The notes below the pieces were generated by a model, which was given only the letters and a program-made list of their open reading frames with translations, ran no database searches and had not been told where the DNA came from. From Asparagopsis taxiformis (lineage: Eukaryota; Rhodophyta; Florideophyceae; Bonnemaisoniales; Bonnemaisoniaceae), in NCBI GenBank assembly GCA_030407315.1, contig JALQPE010001878.1, positions 124,001-188,000 of the forward strand: a DNA stretch of 64,000 nt. Direction: 5' to 3'. Shown here piece by piece: positions 30,915 to 40,932 of this stretch. How positions within the stretch are numbered: the first letter of the stretch is position 1; every line of letters starts with the position of its first letter. The position numbers were made by a program, and so were the translations under genes.

Positions 30915-33650
30915 ATGGCGGAAGTACGACGGCGACATGGGCTCGTCGTAACACGCAGCGAAAATGGACCAACAGAACCGCATGATTTGTACGGAGACGG
31001 AACAATTCTCTGGGTGGATCCGGCGCGCGTTGTTTCAATTCCAGCGATTGAAGGGGCTGCCACTCCTGCCTCTGATATTCCCCGCGGAACGCACCTAAAC
31101 TTCGATGCTCTCTATCTGTACGGTACCATAGCGGAAAACGGGGACGTTACCCTGGTTGGAGGTATGGACGTGTGCGAAGAGGTATTGTCACGCCCCCGAA
31201 CCAAGACTTCAAGGTATTTACTCCGCATGTGCTATGAGTCTATTTCCACGAAACCGCATACGCTTGCCTTGATTCTGTATCACATTCTGGAGAGCGAAAG
31301 GACAATTCCGTTCTACGAAAGTGTGTCAATTGTAGCTTACATGCGGGACTGCTGGCATAATAGAGAGAAGGACGAAGATAACGTTCCACTCGAAGAACGT
31401 TCACTCTCAGCGTTCCGAAGGGCTGTGGGCAGTCTGTACAGATTCAATCTACCATCTCTAGAAGCCATCGTAATCGTTGACAGGTGGTTTTCATATGCGT
31501 ACCACCGCCACACGTTTAACATTGTGCAATCAGTGCGGAACTTCACGAGTACTGGTGATGATGGCAATACAGAGCTTGATACTAGAGTATGGGATCTGTT
31601 TCTTACCAGCTGTGGGATGCAGGATTTGTCGGTATCGTTCTTTATTCCGGTGTACATCAATGAGCGTGATGAACCAAGGGTGTAGAAATTTCAACCATAA
31701 CACACAGGAAAGGACAGCTATTGGACGAGATGCGTACTCCAGGCAAACTCTGGCTTGTCAATTCTTTGTTTCACACGTTCAGGAAAGGGCTACAGATCAT
31801 GGTAACTGGGCAACTCCAAGATATTCCCCGTCTTTCCGGAAAGTTGTATTTCTCATGGGATTGATTCAGATGGATCGAGACTGGAAGTTGCGAGTAGAAA
31901 CGCGCCCACGACAACGGACAAGAACCAGGTCTGCGGCTAGATTGACAGCGCTAATCAAAAGGACAGTCCTTTTACGGCACAGCGTCTGGGATATGGGGTT
32001 CATCAGGTTCTGGCAGCATGGGATGAGTTGGCAAAATCCTTGGGGTCAGGCGGTGCAGAAGAGCTCCTACAACCTTACCTTCTTTACGACCAGAGACTGT
32101 TTACGTACCACGTCCTGGACTCGGAAAATAGGGGCTTTTCACCGCTTCGAGAGCTGAAGACCTTGTTGCATGGCAGAGGAGCTGTTCGAAGAGTGCAACA
32201 CTCGGCAAGCATTTCAAGTGCTGCTGTCCATCGTACGCTGCTGCAAGACGCTCAGATGCGCCTCTGTGCAAAGTCATTCTGGGAACACTTAATGGCAATA
32301 TGTCGCAATGACAAATTGTTCGACCTATCTGTCTCGGCTCCGCAAGATATACCGTTCATACAGAGCTTCCAGCCGTCCCCCGGTTCCCCGGTTTCCGGGA
32401 GGTTCACGACTATTCCGGCACTGGCGATGGTGGAAAGGCAGCTCACAGCGTTCAGCCTCACAGAAGAGCCGCAATCAACGCCCGACCCAAATGAGGAGCT
32501 GTTCAGAGAAATGGAGACGACAGCTTCTCCAGTGCGGGAATCTTCGGTAACCCGACAGTGTCGGAAGCCGTGGCCGCGAACCCGACTAAGCGTAGGCGTC
32601 TAGAGGTCAGTACGATCGGTGCAGCAAGCTCAGGGGCTAACCCGGCTAGCAGCAGCACCGGTCCAAACGAAGCTGATGTGAACTCCATGCGGGTCGAAGA
32701 GGAAGTGTTAATTCCTGCGGAACTGGAGAACATGAAAGGATGTTTCCTACATACATTCAACTGTAGTTTCCGAGACCTTCTGAAAAACTACGACGCCGTT
32801 GACAATCCTGGTAAGCCGCAAATCCGGGAAGGTGCTCAGTTGGTCCTCACTGACCCGCCGTACAATACTAGGCGTATGTCCGGCAGAGGAAACTCTGGTT
32901 ACGATGTCCTCCGTCAGGAAGAAATCGAAGACACGGTAGCTGAAATTTCCAAGGTGACGCGCAAGGGTGGTCATGTTCTCATATTCACATCTGCTGCTCT
33001 GTTCTACAATTGGGTTTACGAGCTCCGCAAAGTGAAGTACTCTGCCGGCTATCCTATGTTTGCCGTTGATTCGCAGCCTATTGTGTGTACTCGGAGTCCG
33101 ACACATTTCACATCCCCCCGTATCGTATCACGACAAGTTTGTTGAATATGGTGAGTTGGTCGTACATGCCACCAAGCTCGGCAAGGGGAGAGAAGGCTGG
33201 GGGATGGTTAATTACCGAAATGCCGGATACATACCTTCTAGATTCAAGGCTTGGACAAATGTCATCGACAACATCCCGCGGATCACTGCGTCGGAGACGG
33301 TGAAATATATGGACAAGGACAAGAAGAAGGTTACGTTGCGCCCCGAGCAGAAGACCGTCGCTCTCATGCAAGAGCTCATTGGGCGTTTCTCAAACCAGGG
33401 CGACCTGGTTGTTGACATGTTTGCTGGAACTTTCTCCACTGCTGTTGCATGCCTGACAATGCACCATGGTCAGTACAGGAGGTTTGTCGGGTGTGAGAAG
33501 TTCAAGGATTGCTACGAACTGTCTCTTCCTAGAGTCAACGTCGCATTTCTCCACCAGGTCTCTATTGGAACTTTGCCCAGCAGTCCACGACTGCCCTACA
33601 GCAGCTGGCTTCTGCTCGTCTGGGAACTTCGGAAGAGAGTTCATCATTGA
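30915..33650 (+). pseudogene. Beta-class DNA amino-methyltransferase of cassette B, several frame changes
   Basis: Protein-like sequence runs through successive frames: 30915-31685, about 31676-31860, about 31950-32600, 32540-33120 and 33115-33650. The catalytic half has LVLTDPPYNTRRMSG (motif IV, DPPY, near 32860) followed downstream by LRPEQKTVALMQELI and GDLVVDMFAGTFSTAVA (motif I, near 33410). The order IV then I, with the (K)PE-x-L helix before motif I, is that of bacterial beta-class N6-adenine/N4-cytosine methyltransferases such as CcrM. The last frame change is at a run of six C (33115-33120). The N-terminal ~500 residues have no known domain; WVDPARVV ... DVTLVGG is faintly ParB-like. 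The copy at 61220-63495 aligns throughout, so this is a real family. As it stands the gene cannot be read without recoding, splicing or repair. Confidence 0.8.
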
Positions 33651-34339
33651 AGACAACCTCAAAAGTGCCCATTTCAACCAAACTTCCGCCCCACCTCATC
33701 AGCTTTCTTACTGGCATCTGGTGCATTCCGGACCAGCACAAGGAGTTGACAGACCAACCCATTGATAAGTGGCCACAATCGCTGCTGGGTTTGTTGTCTA
33801 CCGTGGATATTAAAACCCTGCTGTCAATAGACGCGATGGCACACAATGTATACGTCGCAGCGTCAACGATTCCTTCGGCTGGTGACGGTCTGTTTGCAAG
33901 AGTGGATATTGATCCTGGAGATATCGTAGGGTACTATTTCGGGTCTGTGGTTTACAAGGATTTGTACAAGGCGAAGTTGAAGACTTTCGGTACTGGACCT
34001 ACTTCCTTCTCGATTGAGCGTTTCCAGAAGTACGCTGTTCAAATTAAGGATGCAAATGTGAAATGTCTGATGCCATCCACGTCTGCAAGTCCAATCTTCA
34101 TTGTTCCATTCGAGTATTGTGCGGCATCGAAAATCAACGACCCAACGTTTGTGGACCCAGCGGAGGGAACTGAGCGTCCGTCGCGTTCTGCTAATGTTAG
34201 TTTCTCTTCCCCCATACAAGAAGTTCTTGATGAGACCTCTGTATCAACCTATCAAGTTGTATGCGTCACTGCCAATGTGCCCATTTCAGCTGGCTCAGAG
34301 TTATTCATCGAGTACGGACACGAATACTTTTCCGTATAA
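33647..34339 (+). CDS. SET-domain lysine methyltransferase, probably fused to or following the MTase
   Basis: Open frame with SAGDGLFARVDIDPGDIVGYYFG (SET N-terminal motif), KINDP ... SANVSF (the cofactor-binding N-x-x motif in the NDP variant seen in some SET proteins) and VPISAGSELFIEYGHEYF (the final GEELxxDYG-type motif). These are the three landmarks of a SET domain, so protein-lysine methylation, probably of histones, is the expected activity. The frame has no convincing ATG of its own before DAMAHNVYV (about 33835). It overlaps the end of the MTase reading, so the two were probably one MTase-SET polypeptide, now frameshifted. The same order is seen at the right edge of the window. It ends 145 bases before hairpin 3. 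Confidence 0.85.
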   Translation: MKTTSKVPISTKLPPHLISFLTGIWCIPDQHKELTDQPIDKWPQSLLGLLSTVDIKTLLSIDAMAHNVYVAASTIPSAGDGLFARVDIDPGDIVGYYFGSVVYKDLYKAKLKTFGTGPTSFSIERFQKYAVQIKDANVKCLMPSTSASPIFIVPFEYCAASKINDPTFVDPAEGTERPSRSANVSFSSPIQEVLDETSVSTYQVVCVTANVPISAGSELFIEYGHEYFSV

Positions 34340-34755
34340 CCAGTACCCTGTCTGGAGAAATGTTGAGAAGTAAATGTTTTCCCATCTTCCTTTAAACTCT
34401 GTTCATAGAATTGTAGTTCAAGTACGTGTATGTGAGCCAGGAGGGAAATCCTTGCACAGGTCCCCTAAACGACGTAAAAACGAGCGTAAAATTTGGTAAT
34501 TTTTTGGCTGTGAAATTACTGCAGTAAAAAGCGATCTAGCTTGTGCACTTAGGTAGATCGCTTTTTACTGCAGTAATTTCACAGCCAAAAAATTACCAAA
34601 TTTTACGCACTAGAGCTGACCTGTGGTGCCTTTTCGGCGACTGCTCTAGTCTGCTCTCTACACGAACACGTTGCTTCAATGATGTCATTAAGCAAAATGG
34701 TATGGCTTAGGTTTACTTTCTACAATAAACGGTCTTTGACGCAGCTCGACTGTGT
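34240..34755 (+). repeat. Left member of a rearranged inverted duplication around hairpin 3
   Basis: It comprises the SET 3' end and flank (34240-34483, block M), hairpin 3, and a 145-base block Q (34610-34755). Inverted copies of M and Q occur at about 35095-35330 and 35336-35470, but joined M-to-Q without the intervening hairpin. Confidence 0.8.
34484..34608. repeat. Cassette hairpin 3
   Basis: 125-base perfect or near-perfect inverted repeat (GCGTAAAATTTGGTAATTTT ... AAAATTACCAAATTTTACGC) with locus-specific GGCTGTG matched by CACAGCC, core CTGCAGTAAAAAGCGATCTA and loop TTGTGCACTTAGG. Confidence 0.95.
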
Positions 34756-35054
34756 ATGATGGCTGTACCACACCTTGTGGGTGTCACGATTGTTTGCTCG
34801 CAGGCGCAAGTAGCTCCACTATGGGACAGACCAGAACATGTATTCGTGGTCATGCTTCGTGCATTACCATACGGTGCATTTAGATTAGTTCATGTACATC
34901 CGGGTGAATATAGCGATGGAAAAGTAGAGGAACAACTACATTGCATTGCTCGCTGGCTTCCGTTCCGATGGTTAAGATGCTGAAACAGAGGGTATTGGTC
35001 CGCGGTATGAGGGGAGATGTGCAAGGCAAGTACCACAGCGCCACAAGCTAGACT
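34609..35054. other. Spacer after hairpin 3
   Basis: Block Q (34610-34755) followed by 300 bases with a 75-codon frame at 34756-34983 that matches no family. No gene is called. Confidence 0.4.
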
Positions 35055-35101
35055 GTAAAATTTGGTAATTTCACAGCCAAAAAAATTACCAAATTTTACG
35101 C
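35055..35101. repeat. Internally deleted copy of hairpin 3
   Basis: GTAAAATTTGGTAATT joins directly to TCACAGCCAAAAAAATTACC and AAATTTTAC: both outer stems of hairpin 3 without the CTGCAG core and loop. It looks like a deletion product of hairpin 3. Confidence 0.85.
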
Positions 35102-35482
35102 TCGGATTTTACGTCGTTTAGGAGACCTGTGCAAGGATTTACCTCCTGGCTCGCATACACTTACTTCACTGAATTCTATGAACAGGGTGTAAAGGAAGAT
35201 GGGAAAAATTTACTTCTCAACATTTCTCCTGACAGGGTGCTGGTTACACAGAAAAGTATTTCGTGTCCGTACTCGATGAATTACTCTGAGCCAGCTGAAA
35301 TGGGCACATTGGCAGTGACGCATACAACTTGATAGACACAGTCAAGCTGCGTCAAAGACCGTTTATTGTGTAAACGTAAGCCATTCTGTTTTGCTCAATA
35401 AAATCATCGAAGCAACGGTCGCGTTTAGTGCAGGCTAGAGCAGTCGCCGAAAAGGCGCCACGGGTCAGCTCAAGATGCGCTT
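35102..35482 (-). repeat. Right member of the inverted duplication, containing a decayed SET 3' end
   Basis: Reverse complement of blocks M and Q. The SET C-terminal codons (ISAGSE ... FIEYG) can be read on the minus strand but now contain a stop and indels. Pseudogene fragment only. Confidence 0.8.
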
Positions 35483-35601
35483 AAAATTTGGAATTTTTTT
35501 CGCTCTGAAATTACTGCAGTAAAAAGTGATCTACCTAAGTGCACAAAGCTAGATCACTTTTTACTGCAGTAATTTCAGAGCGAAAAAATTACCAAATTTA
35601 A
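35483..35601. repeat. Cassette hairpin 4
   Basis: ~119-base inverted repeat with locus-specific CGCTCTG / CAGAGCG, the shared core and loop CCTAAGTGCACAAAG. It opens cassette C. Confidence 0.95.
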
Positions 35602-35839
35602 TGCCCATCCTCCATTCTCTCCATGACCGTTCAATATGAGTTCTGATTGATTAGGACGCAACCGGCGGATATTATGCGCATTAGTTGTTATATTGCGCTG
35701 TCCCACGGTCCTGTTTGGACAACCTTCAAGTGCATACCTTACACGACCATCCACTTCTTCTTTCTCGGCTCCTACTCATCTGCTACTCTCTCTGCTTCTT
35801 CTGCACCTGAAAAGCAATCCCGATCGAGGACTTCCCCCT

Positions 35840-36104
35840 ACGAGACGCACTGTTCCGCTCTCTCTCTCTCTCTTTCTCTCTTTCACTCCCTACACCAATC
35901 TCTCCACCTCTACCTACCTCTCTCTGCCAACCTTTCAGGGATCCTCTCTACCACTTCATTGCCAATCTCTCTGGCACTATCCACCACACTCTCCCTCCCA
36001 CTGTCTCTCTAAAGCGACAGTCTTTCTCTCCTCAACCATCTCTATTCTCCTATCCCCCTCTCTTTCTCACTACACTTCCGCGCTACCCACTCGGCAAAAA
36101 CAAC
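35840..36104 (+). promoter_or_regulatory. CT-repeat leader upstream of the ParB-like gene
   Basis: A strongly pyrimidine-biased 250-base stretch with a CT dinucleotide run at about 35858-35885, ending at ATG 36105. Likely 5' UTR/core promoter; frames across it are low-complexity Ser/Leu and not genes. Confidence 0.45.
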
Positions 36105-37982
36105 ATGCCTCCGCGTACTATCCCTCTGTCGACCACCAGTGCAGCTCGAGAGCTCACCATCCCTGCCATGTCCCGCACTGGCACCTCGCTTTCGAACTAC
36201 CTGTTCAGGGAAACGAAACTTCCGATCGCTGACATTCATGTCACGGAAGAAACATCCCGCGAGGTTGATGTCTCTCATGTTGAAGTGCTGTTCCAGAAGA
36301 TGGTTCTCGAAGGCTTTCAGACCTCTTCTGTGGGCTCCATGACTGTGGTAAATCTACCATTTGGGCCCGATGGAACACGCTACTACATAGCGGACGGTCT
36401 TCATCGTCGTGGAGCTCTGGTGCGGGCGAAGGAGGAACAGGTTGAGCGTCTAGCTTCCGTTGTGGACAACGTTCCTGTCCAGGAAGCCTTGAGGCCGGAT
36501 GGTGCGCCAATGACTATGGAGGATGTCCTTTACCTCAGTCAGCGGTTGAATGAGCTTGTTCACACTGTTTTGCCAACCACCATCCGGGATCGTATACATG
36601 CTATCATTAGCATATACAATTGCAACCTCAAGTACGCTCAACCTGGGGATAGGAATCTGGCCAACATGACGGCTTCGCAGCTGTCTAATTGGTTCTTCCA
36701 ACGTCATGTTTCTGGCATCCTACGGAAGAGTACCGTGACGTCCATCGTCAATGTGGCTATGAATATGCGACGTTCGCCTCGCACGTACGCAGCCTACAAG
36801 ATGGCTTCCGGGAGGAAGGAGAACGAGGTCGGCATCAGCCTTCTGGTCCTAAAAGACACAGCATTCACGAAGGCTGAAGACCGTGCTAGTGAATTGATGG
36901 TCAAATGCCTTCACTACCGGTCTGTGCTGCTGATGCATTCGTTTGGACGTATCCCAGGTCTCCAGCTCCGTACATATCTCAATTACGTTAGAGATTTCTA
37001 CGAGGTCATCCGTGAACTAGCACCCATGGTTGACCTCAGTACGGAGCAATTGGCAGACCTGGAAGACCTTGAACCGGATGGAAAGGAAATGATCCCGACC
37101 TGGAAATCCGTGTTCAAGCGTATGGTTCAGTACGAGGAGGAGCCGGTGCCGAAGAGAACGGAGAACCAAGATCTTCGTATAGAAGATTTCCGTTCGGTCA
37201 TCCAGCATCGTTTCAATGTTGCACCGAAGCAACAGACTCCTCCTCGTACTGAGCCGTTGGACTCTGCTGCGAATACCACTCCCGCCAATGACGTGGTAAT
37301 GGAGGAGGGTGCGAGGGCTTCAACGAGTGCTCCTCCTGCACCTGTCCCTCCGCCAGGATCACCATCGCAAGTGCCTGGCAAGGATCGTTCTCCGACACAG
37401 TTCGGAGAAACTATCATCGAGCCTCTCCCTGTCCCCCTTCCCTCTGAGCCCCTCCCAGAGGATGAAACTGGTCCCTTGGACATTTCTGCTGCTGTTCCAC
37501 CTGAACAAACGCAGCAGAATGCTCCCGGGTCCTCAGGCAATCCCACCACCCCTCCTGCCAATCCCACCACCCCTCCTGCCAATCCTACCACCCCTTCTCC
37601 TCATCCCTCTCCTGCTCAGTCTCCCATGGCTGTCTCAACACCCTCCGCTGCCCGGGTTCCATCTTCTCCCCCCAAGTCTCCTATGGCTGTGTCACCACCC
37701 TCCCCTGCTCCAGTTCCCCCACTCCTATGGGGGAACAGCAGAACCCCGAAACTGCGGAAGTCTCTGAACCGCTGGGGGGTGGTGCGGAGTATCCCGTTTC
37801 GCGTGCCATTCGCATTCCGGCCGACGAAACTACTCCACGCCCCTTCCCTTGCTCTCTTGGACCGCACTGTCGCTTTCCCGGCTCTGCCGCTGTGCACAAA
37901 TGCACAGCGTGCAACTCTAAGCCAGTTCACAATCTGTGCGACTATCCCCGCGTCCACCATCTCATCCCCATCAAGTACCTGA
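36105..37982 (+). CDS. ParB-like domain protein of cassette C (N-terminal part of a broken multidomain gene)
   Basis: ATG at 36105. Residues about 40-125 have the ParB/Srx arrangement: ADIHVTEETSREVDVSHVEV, a middle strand with VGSMTVVNLPF, and the signature TRYYIADGLHRRGALVRAKE (compare ParB G-x-x-R and its following helix). ParB-like domains bind DNA or act as CTP/ATP-dependent enzymes; in mobile elements they often accompany DNA methyltransferases. Residues 130-350 are helical and unassigned. Residues 385-540 are a Pro/Ser/Thr linker with NPTTPPA repeats. The last ~85 codons (after about 37720, a run of five G) are probably out of frame, because a zinc finger is encoded in another frame there. 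The true C-terminus is therefore likely the continuation at 37727-39664. Confidence 0.65.
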   Translation: MPPRTIPLSTTSAARELTIPAMSRTGTSLSNYLFRETKLPIADIHVTEETSREVDVSHVEVLFQKMVLEGFQTSSVGSMTVVNLPFGPDGTRYYIADGLHRRGALVRAKEEQVERLASVVDNVPVQEALRPDGAPMTMEDVLYLSQRLNELVHTVLPTTIRDRIHAIISIYNCNLKYAQPGDRNLANMTASQLSNWFFQRHVSGILRKSTVTSIVNVAMNMRRSPRTYAAYKMASGRKENEVGISLLVLKDTAFTKAEDRASELMVKCLHYRSVLLMHSFGRIPGLQLRTYLNYVRDFYEVIRELAPMVDLSTEQLADLEDLEPDGKEMIPTWKSVFKRMVQYEEEPVPKRTENQDLRIEDFRSVIQHRFNVAPKQQTPPRTEPLDSAANTTPANDVVMEEGARASTSAPPAPVPPPGSPSQVPGKDRSPTQFGETIIEPLPVPLPSEPLPEDETGPLDISAAVPPEQTQQNAPGSSGNPTTPPANPTTPPANPTTPSPHPSPAQSPMAVSTPSAARVPSSPPKSPMAVSPPSPAPVPPLLWGNSRTPKLRKSLNRWGVVRSIPFRVPFAFRPTKLLHAPSLALLDRTVAFPALPLCTNAQRATLSQFTICATIPASTISSPSST

Positions 37983-38641
37983 ATCAAGGTGAGCGAGACA
38001 TGGTCTTCGTCTGCTCCCGTCGGTGCTATGATGGTCGTCAACCCAATGACGCCCCTTCTTGGACCCCTCCTGCAGGGGTCACGTTACAAGAAGCGTGGGA
38101 TGGTGATGAGTTCAATCCTTTTCGCAAAGGAGGCTCAACGACCGAGTCGGTGGAACAGGACAAGGGTGAAGCGGGTGTCAAGGACAAGAGGAGCACCGTA
38201 GGAGAGAAGACTCCCATATCTCTGGGCAAGGTCAAGAAGCCCTCCAAGAGTACCCGACGAGGGGAAAAGAGGAAAAGGGACGATACCTTTAGTCCGCTTC
38301 CGGCCCGTGTTACTCGGTCGAAGACCAGAAGTGCTGCCGTTGCAGAGCAGCTCATCGCTCTTGGCAGCACTTCTTCCCCTCCTTCCTCCCTTCCGCTTCC
38401 TGGTCAACCCCCGTCTTCGGGTGAGAAGGAGCGTGACAATGAAGGTGAGAGTGAGGAGGAGGAAGAAACTCCCACAAAATCGAAGGTGACTTCGAAGGGG
38501 TTTCTGGTCCACCGGTACGAGGACGAACAGCCGAGTCCACCTCCCCACCTCCTCGAGAATACTTCCGTGGCCGAAGCTGAATCGTTCGTCCGTTCAGTTC
38601 GAGCCTACTTCATCCCGAACACCGCTCTGGGTTCTACTTGA
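37727..38641 (+). CDS. Cys/His zinc finger and basic/acidic linker, continuation of cassette C protein
   Basis: This frame (ATG 37727, but more likely a continuation after a one-base frame change in TATGGGGGAAC) encodes a zinc-binding module within about residues 40-100. It reads PCSLGPHC, then HKCTACNSKPVHNLC, then FVCSRRCYDG, giving three Cys/His pairs in a PHD/RING-like spacing. A long charged linker follows with nuclear-localisation-like KR clusters (RRGEKRKRDD) and acidic tracts (EGESEEEEE). It ends with a TGA at 38639 while protein-like sequence continues in the next frame. Role inferred: protein or chromatin binding. Confidence 0.55.
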   Translation: MGEQQNPETAEVSEPLGGGAEYPVSRAIRIPADETTPRPFPCSLGPHCRFPGSAAVHKCTACNSKPVHNLCDYPRVHHLIPIKYLNQGERDMVFVCSRRCYDGRQPNDAPSWTPPAGVTLQEAWDGDEFNPFRKGGSTTESVEQDKGEAGVKDKRSTVGEKTPISLGKVKKPSKSTRRGEKRKRDDTFSPLPARVTRSKTRSAAVAEQLIALGSTSSPPSSLPLPGQPPSSGEKERDNEGESEEEEETPTKSKVTSKGFLVHRYEDEQPSPPPHLLENTSVAEAESFVRSVRAYFIPNTALGST

Positions 38642-39664
38642 CGGAAGGGGAGGTGGAGGAACTGAGGGAGGATATTGACTCCGCGGCTGGTTCTTCGTCC
38701 ATCGAGAGGGCTGTGTATTTCGAGCGGGCAAGGGCTAGTATTGATTCTGATGGATATGTTGTCCTGGAGAACATACTAGGAGCTAAGGAAGTGCGGTCTA
38801 GTATCCACGACCTTCTGGCAGCCTTTGCCAAGAAGTTCTCGGAAACGAGGAAGGTGCGTGGAACTCGATTCTCAATTCCGGTTCTACAGTAAGGATGCAG
38901 AAGGGGGGCCGTCTCGGCAGCGGTACATGACCCCCTGCAAGGCCGTTGTCGAAGACCTGGACACGCTTGCGTCTGGTCCAATAGCTCACGATAAGGTTTC
39001 TGTGGATGTTCTGCTCGCTATTATAGCAGAAAAGCTCCACTTAGAAGATTCCGTTTCGTCATTGAAGGGATTCAAGGAAGGCTCCAAGCTCAGGTTTGGC
39101 AGAACAGGTCTTCGGATGCTGCTCACAGGGTCGGGCTGTGATCGTCAGATACTTCATCTGGACTTCACATACCCCGGTCCACCGCCAGGGGAACCCAACC
39201 GATACTACGGTAAACCTGCACCAGATCCTGACTATGCATTCATTGCAACTGGTGCAGTGGGTTCCCCGATTCTAGTACGACCTCGCAGCCATACCTTCCT
39301 CAACTCCCCACGTAAGGCCTTCCTGGACGTCTGGCCCCACCTCGTTCCCAAGTTGGTCTGGATACCTCCGTTCTCTGTTTTTGTCTCTCGTGGAGACTTG
39401 GAACATGCAGGTCCAGGATGGCAGGACCACGATTTCGTGAAGACCAGGCTTTCCAACACTGGAATGCCGTATGGTCACCATATTCGACTCCACACAATGG
39501 CTGCGCGTGTCTCCTCTCAGCTCGTCAACGACCTAGTTTATGCGCCAGGGCTGGGTGACGACCCCAATGCTCTGCCGGAGCCCTACGATTTCGATCACGA
39601 CTACGTGTCGGATAGTGATAAGGAAGAGGAAAGTAGTAGCGAAGAGTATATTACAGTTGAATAG
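38638..39664 (+). CDS. HxD...H dioxygenase-like domain, end of cassette C protein
   Basis: Two frames (38638-38892, then about 38860-39664) carry one domain. It starts DSDGYVVLENILG, similar to the N-terminus of phytanoyl-CoA/2-oxoglutarate oxygenases. It contains RQILHLDFTYPGPPP with an H-x-D pair (39155-39163), a later GDLEHAGPG with a distal His (39404-39406) and a following basic stretch with Arg (HHIRLHTMA). HxD...H...R is the Fe(II)/2-oxoglutarate binding layout shared by TET/JBP, AlkB and PHYH-type enzymes. Substrate is unknown. In a DNA-methyltransferase-bearing element, oxidation or removal of methyl marks is an attractive inference. Acidic C-terminus (DSDKEEESSSEEY). Interrupted by a frame change near 38860. 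Confidence 0.6.
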
Positions 39665-39888
39665 ATAGCATATGAACTATAACTTGCTCTAAACTGATAT
39701 TTCTCTTGTTTCCATGTTCTCCCACATTCCTATAGTCTACTTGTAGTTTGTCAGAATCTCCTTCCGTTGATAGTCCTCTGCCCTCGCCCTTCTGGTGCAT
39801 GGCAAGGTAAAGAATGGTAGTATACTAGTTGCAACCAGTGTGCCTTCGCAAGTCGCGAAGGGCGCTGGACCCCTGGCGTTGAGGTCCT

Positions 39889-40008
39889 AAAATTTGGTAA
39901 TTTTTTTCGCTCCGAAATTACTGCAGTAAAAAGCGATCTAGCAAAGTGCACCAACCTAGATCACTTTTTACTGCAGTAATTTCGGAGCGAAAAAAATTAC
40001 CAAATTTT
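39889..40008. repeat. Cassette hairpin 5
   Basis: ~120-base inverted repeat with locus-specific CGCTCCG / CGGAGCG, the shared core and loop GCAAAGTGCACCAAC. It closes cassette C 225 bases after the stop. Confidence 0.95.
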
Positions 40009-40579
40009 TACATCTCCCGTTCCATGGATACCGCGTTTACAGAGGTGCTCAAACCAGGGAACCTGGCCACGTAAGCACGGTTGAGCTATCACTGTTTCAA
40101 CAAAGTTAGTCATGTTGCAACACTTCACAGAGCACAACATTATTTTGAAATCACTAGTTTGTACAACATTCCCATAGGTACACGACACATTCCGAATTCT
40201 GACTAGGCATAGCAGCCACTAAACATACGTGTAAGACTTTTGAATTCCTGCTGCGGCTGGAATGCAATATGCACTATCCAAGTCTTTCCAAATAGGGGCT
40301 ATCCCATACGTAGGGTACATGAAGTGAAGCTTTAAAGAAGTTTGGTCTATTTTACCTGGTAGTTTGTCTCGTCGACTTCACTTCCTAGATCATCTATATA
40401 TAGACATGTAGTATACCGCGGAATGGGTCCTATGACAATAATACTCTAATGACCTATTGCGATTACCCTGTACGTACCTTTCCCTCTCGATATAACACAT
40501 TAGAGTCGTAAGCGCCGCATATGGGGCTAATTCCGGTGCAGATCGTTGGAAAAGCCCAAGTTTGGCGCCCGGAAGCTCA
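40009..40579. other. Spacer between hairpins 5 and 6
   Basis: 570 bases with no supported gene. Its first bases (ACATCTCCCGTTCCATG) recur directly after hairpin 6, so the two hairpins share a flank. Confidence 0.5.
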
Positions 40580-40717
40580 GGGAGATGTTTAAATTTGTAA
40601 TTTTTTTCACTCCGAAATTACTGCAGTAAAAAGTGATCTAGCAAAGTGCACCAACCTAGATCACTTTTTACTGCAGTAATTTCGGAGCGAAAAAAATTAT
40701 CAAATTTCAACATCTCC
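40580..40717. repeat. Cassette hairpin 6
   Basis: ~138-base inverted repeat (GGGAGATGTT ... AACATCTCCC outer arms) with CACTCCG / CGGAGCG and the same loop as hairpin 5. It opens cassette D. Confidence 0.95.
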
Positions 40718-40932
40718 CGTTCCATGAATGATTGCTGTTTATGGGTAGTATAGTCGTATGTGCAACTGAGCAAGGTCATAGTTAAACTATTAGACTGTAA
40801 CGGTCGACTTATTCATGTTCTCCCTTTCTACAGCTTTACATCTTGTGTTTCGTTTCTATGCTCACTACAGCAAGGCCTACACGCGGTCCCTCACACAAAT
40901 ATCAGAGCCTGCAAATTGTCTGTCATCGAGAC

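Noticed and set aside
33115..33120. Programmed frameshifting at the C run in the MTase gene
   Set aside because: Other frame changes in the same gene have no common slippery sequence or structure, and the second copy shifts at different places; decay or splicing is simpler. Not excluded.
35693..36232. Plus-strand frame across the CT-rich leader
   Set aside because: Encoded by CT repeats, overlaps the ParB gene start in another frame, low-complexity Ser/Leu.
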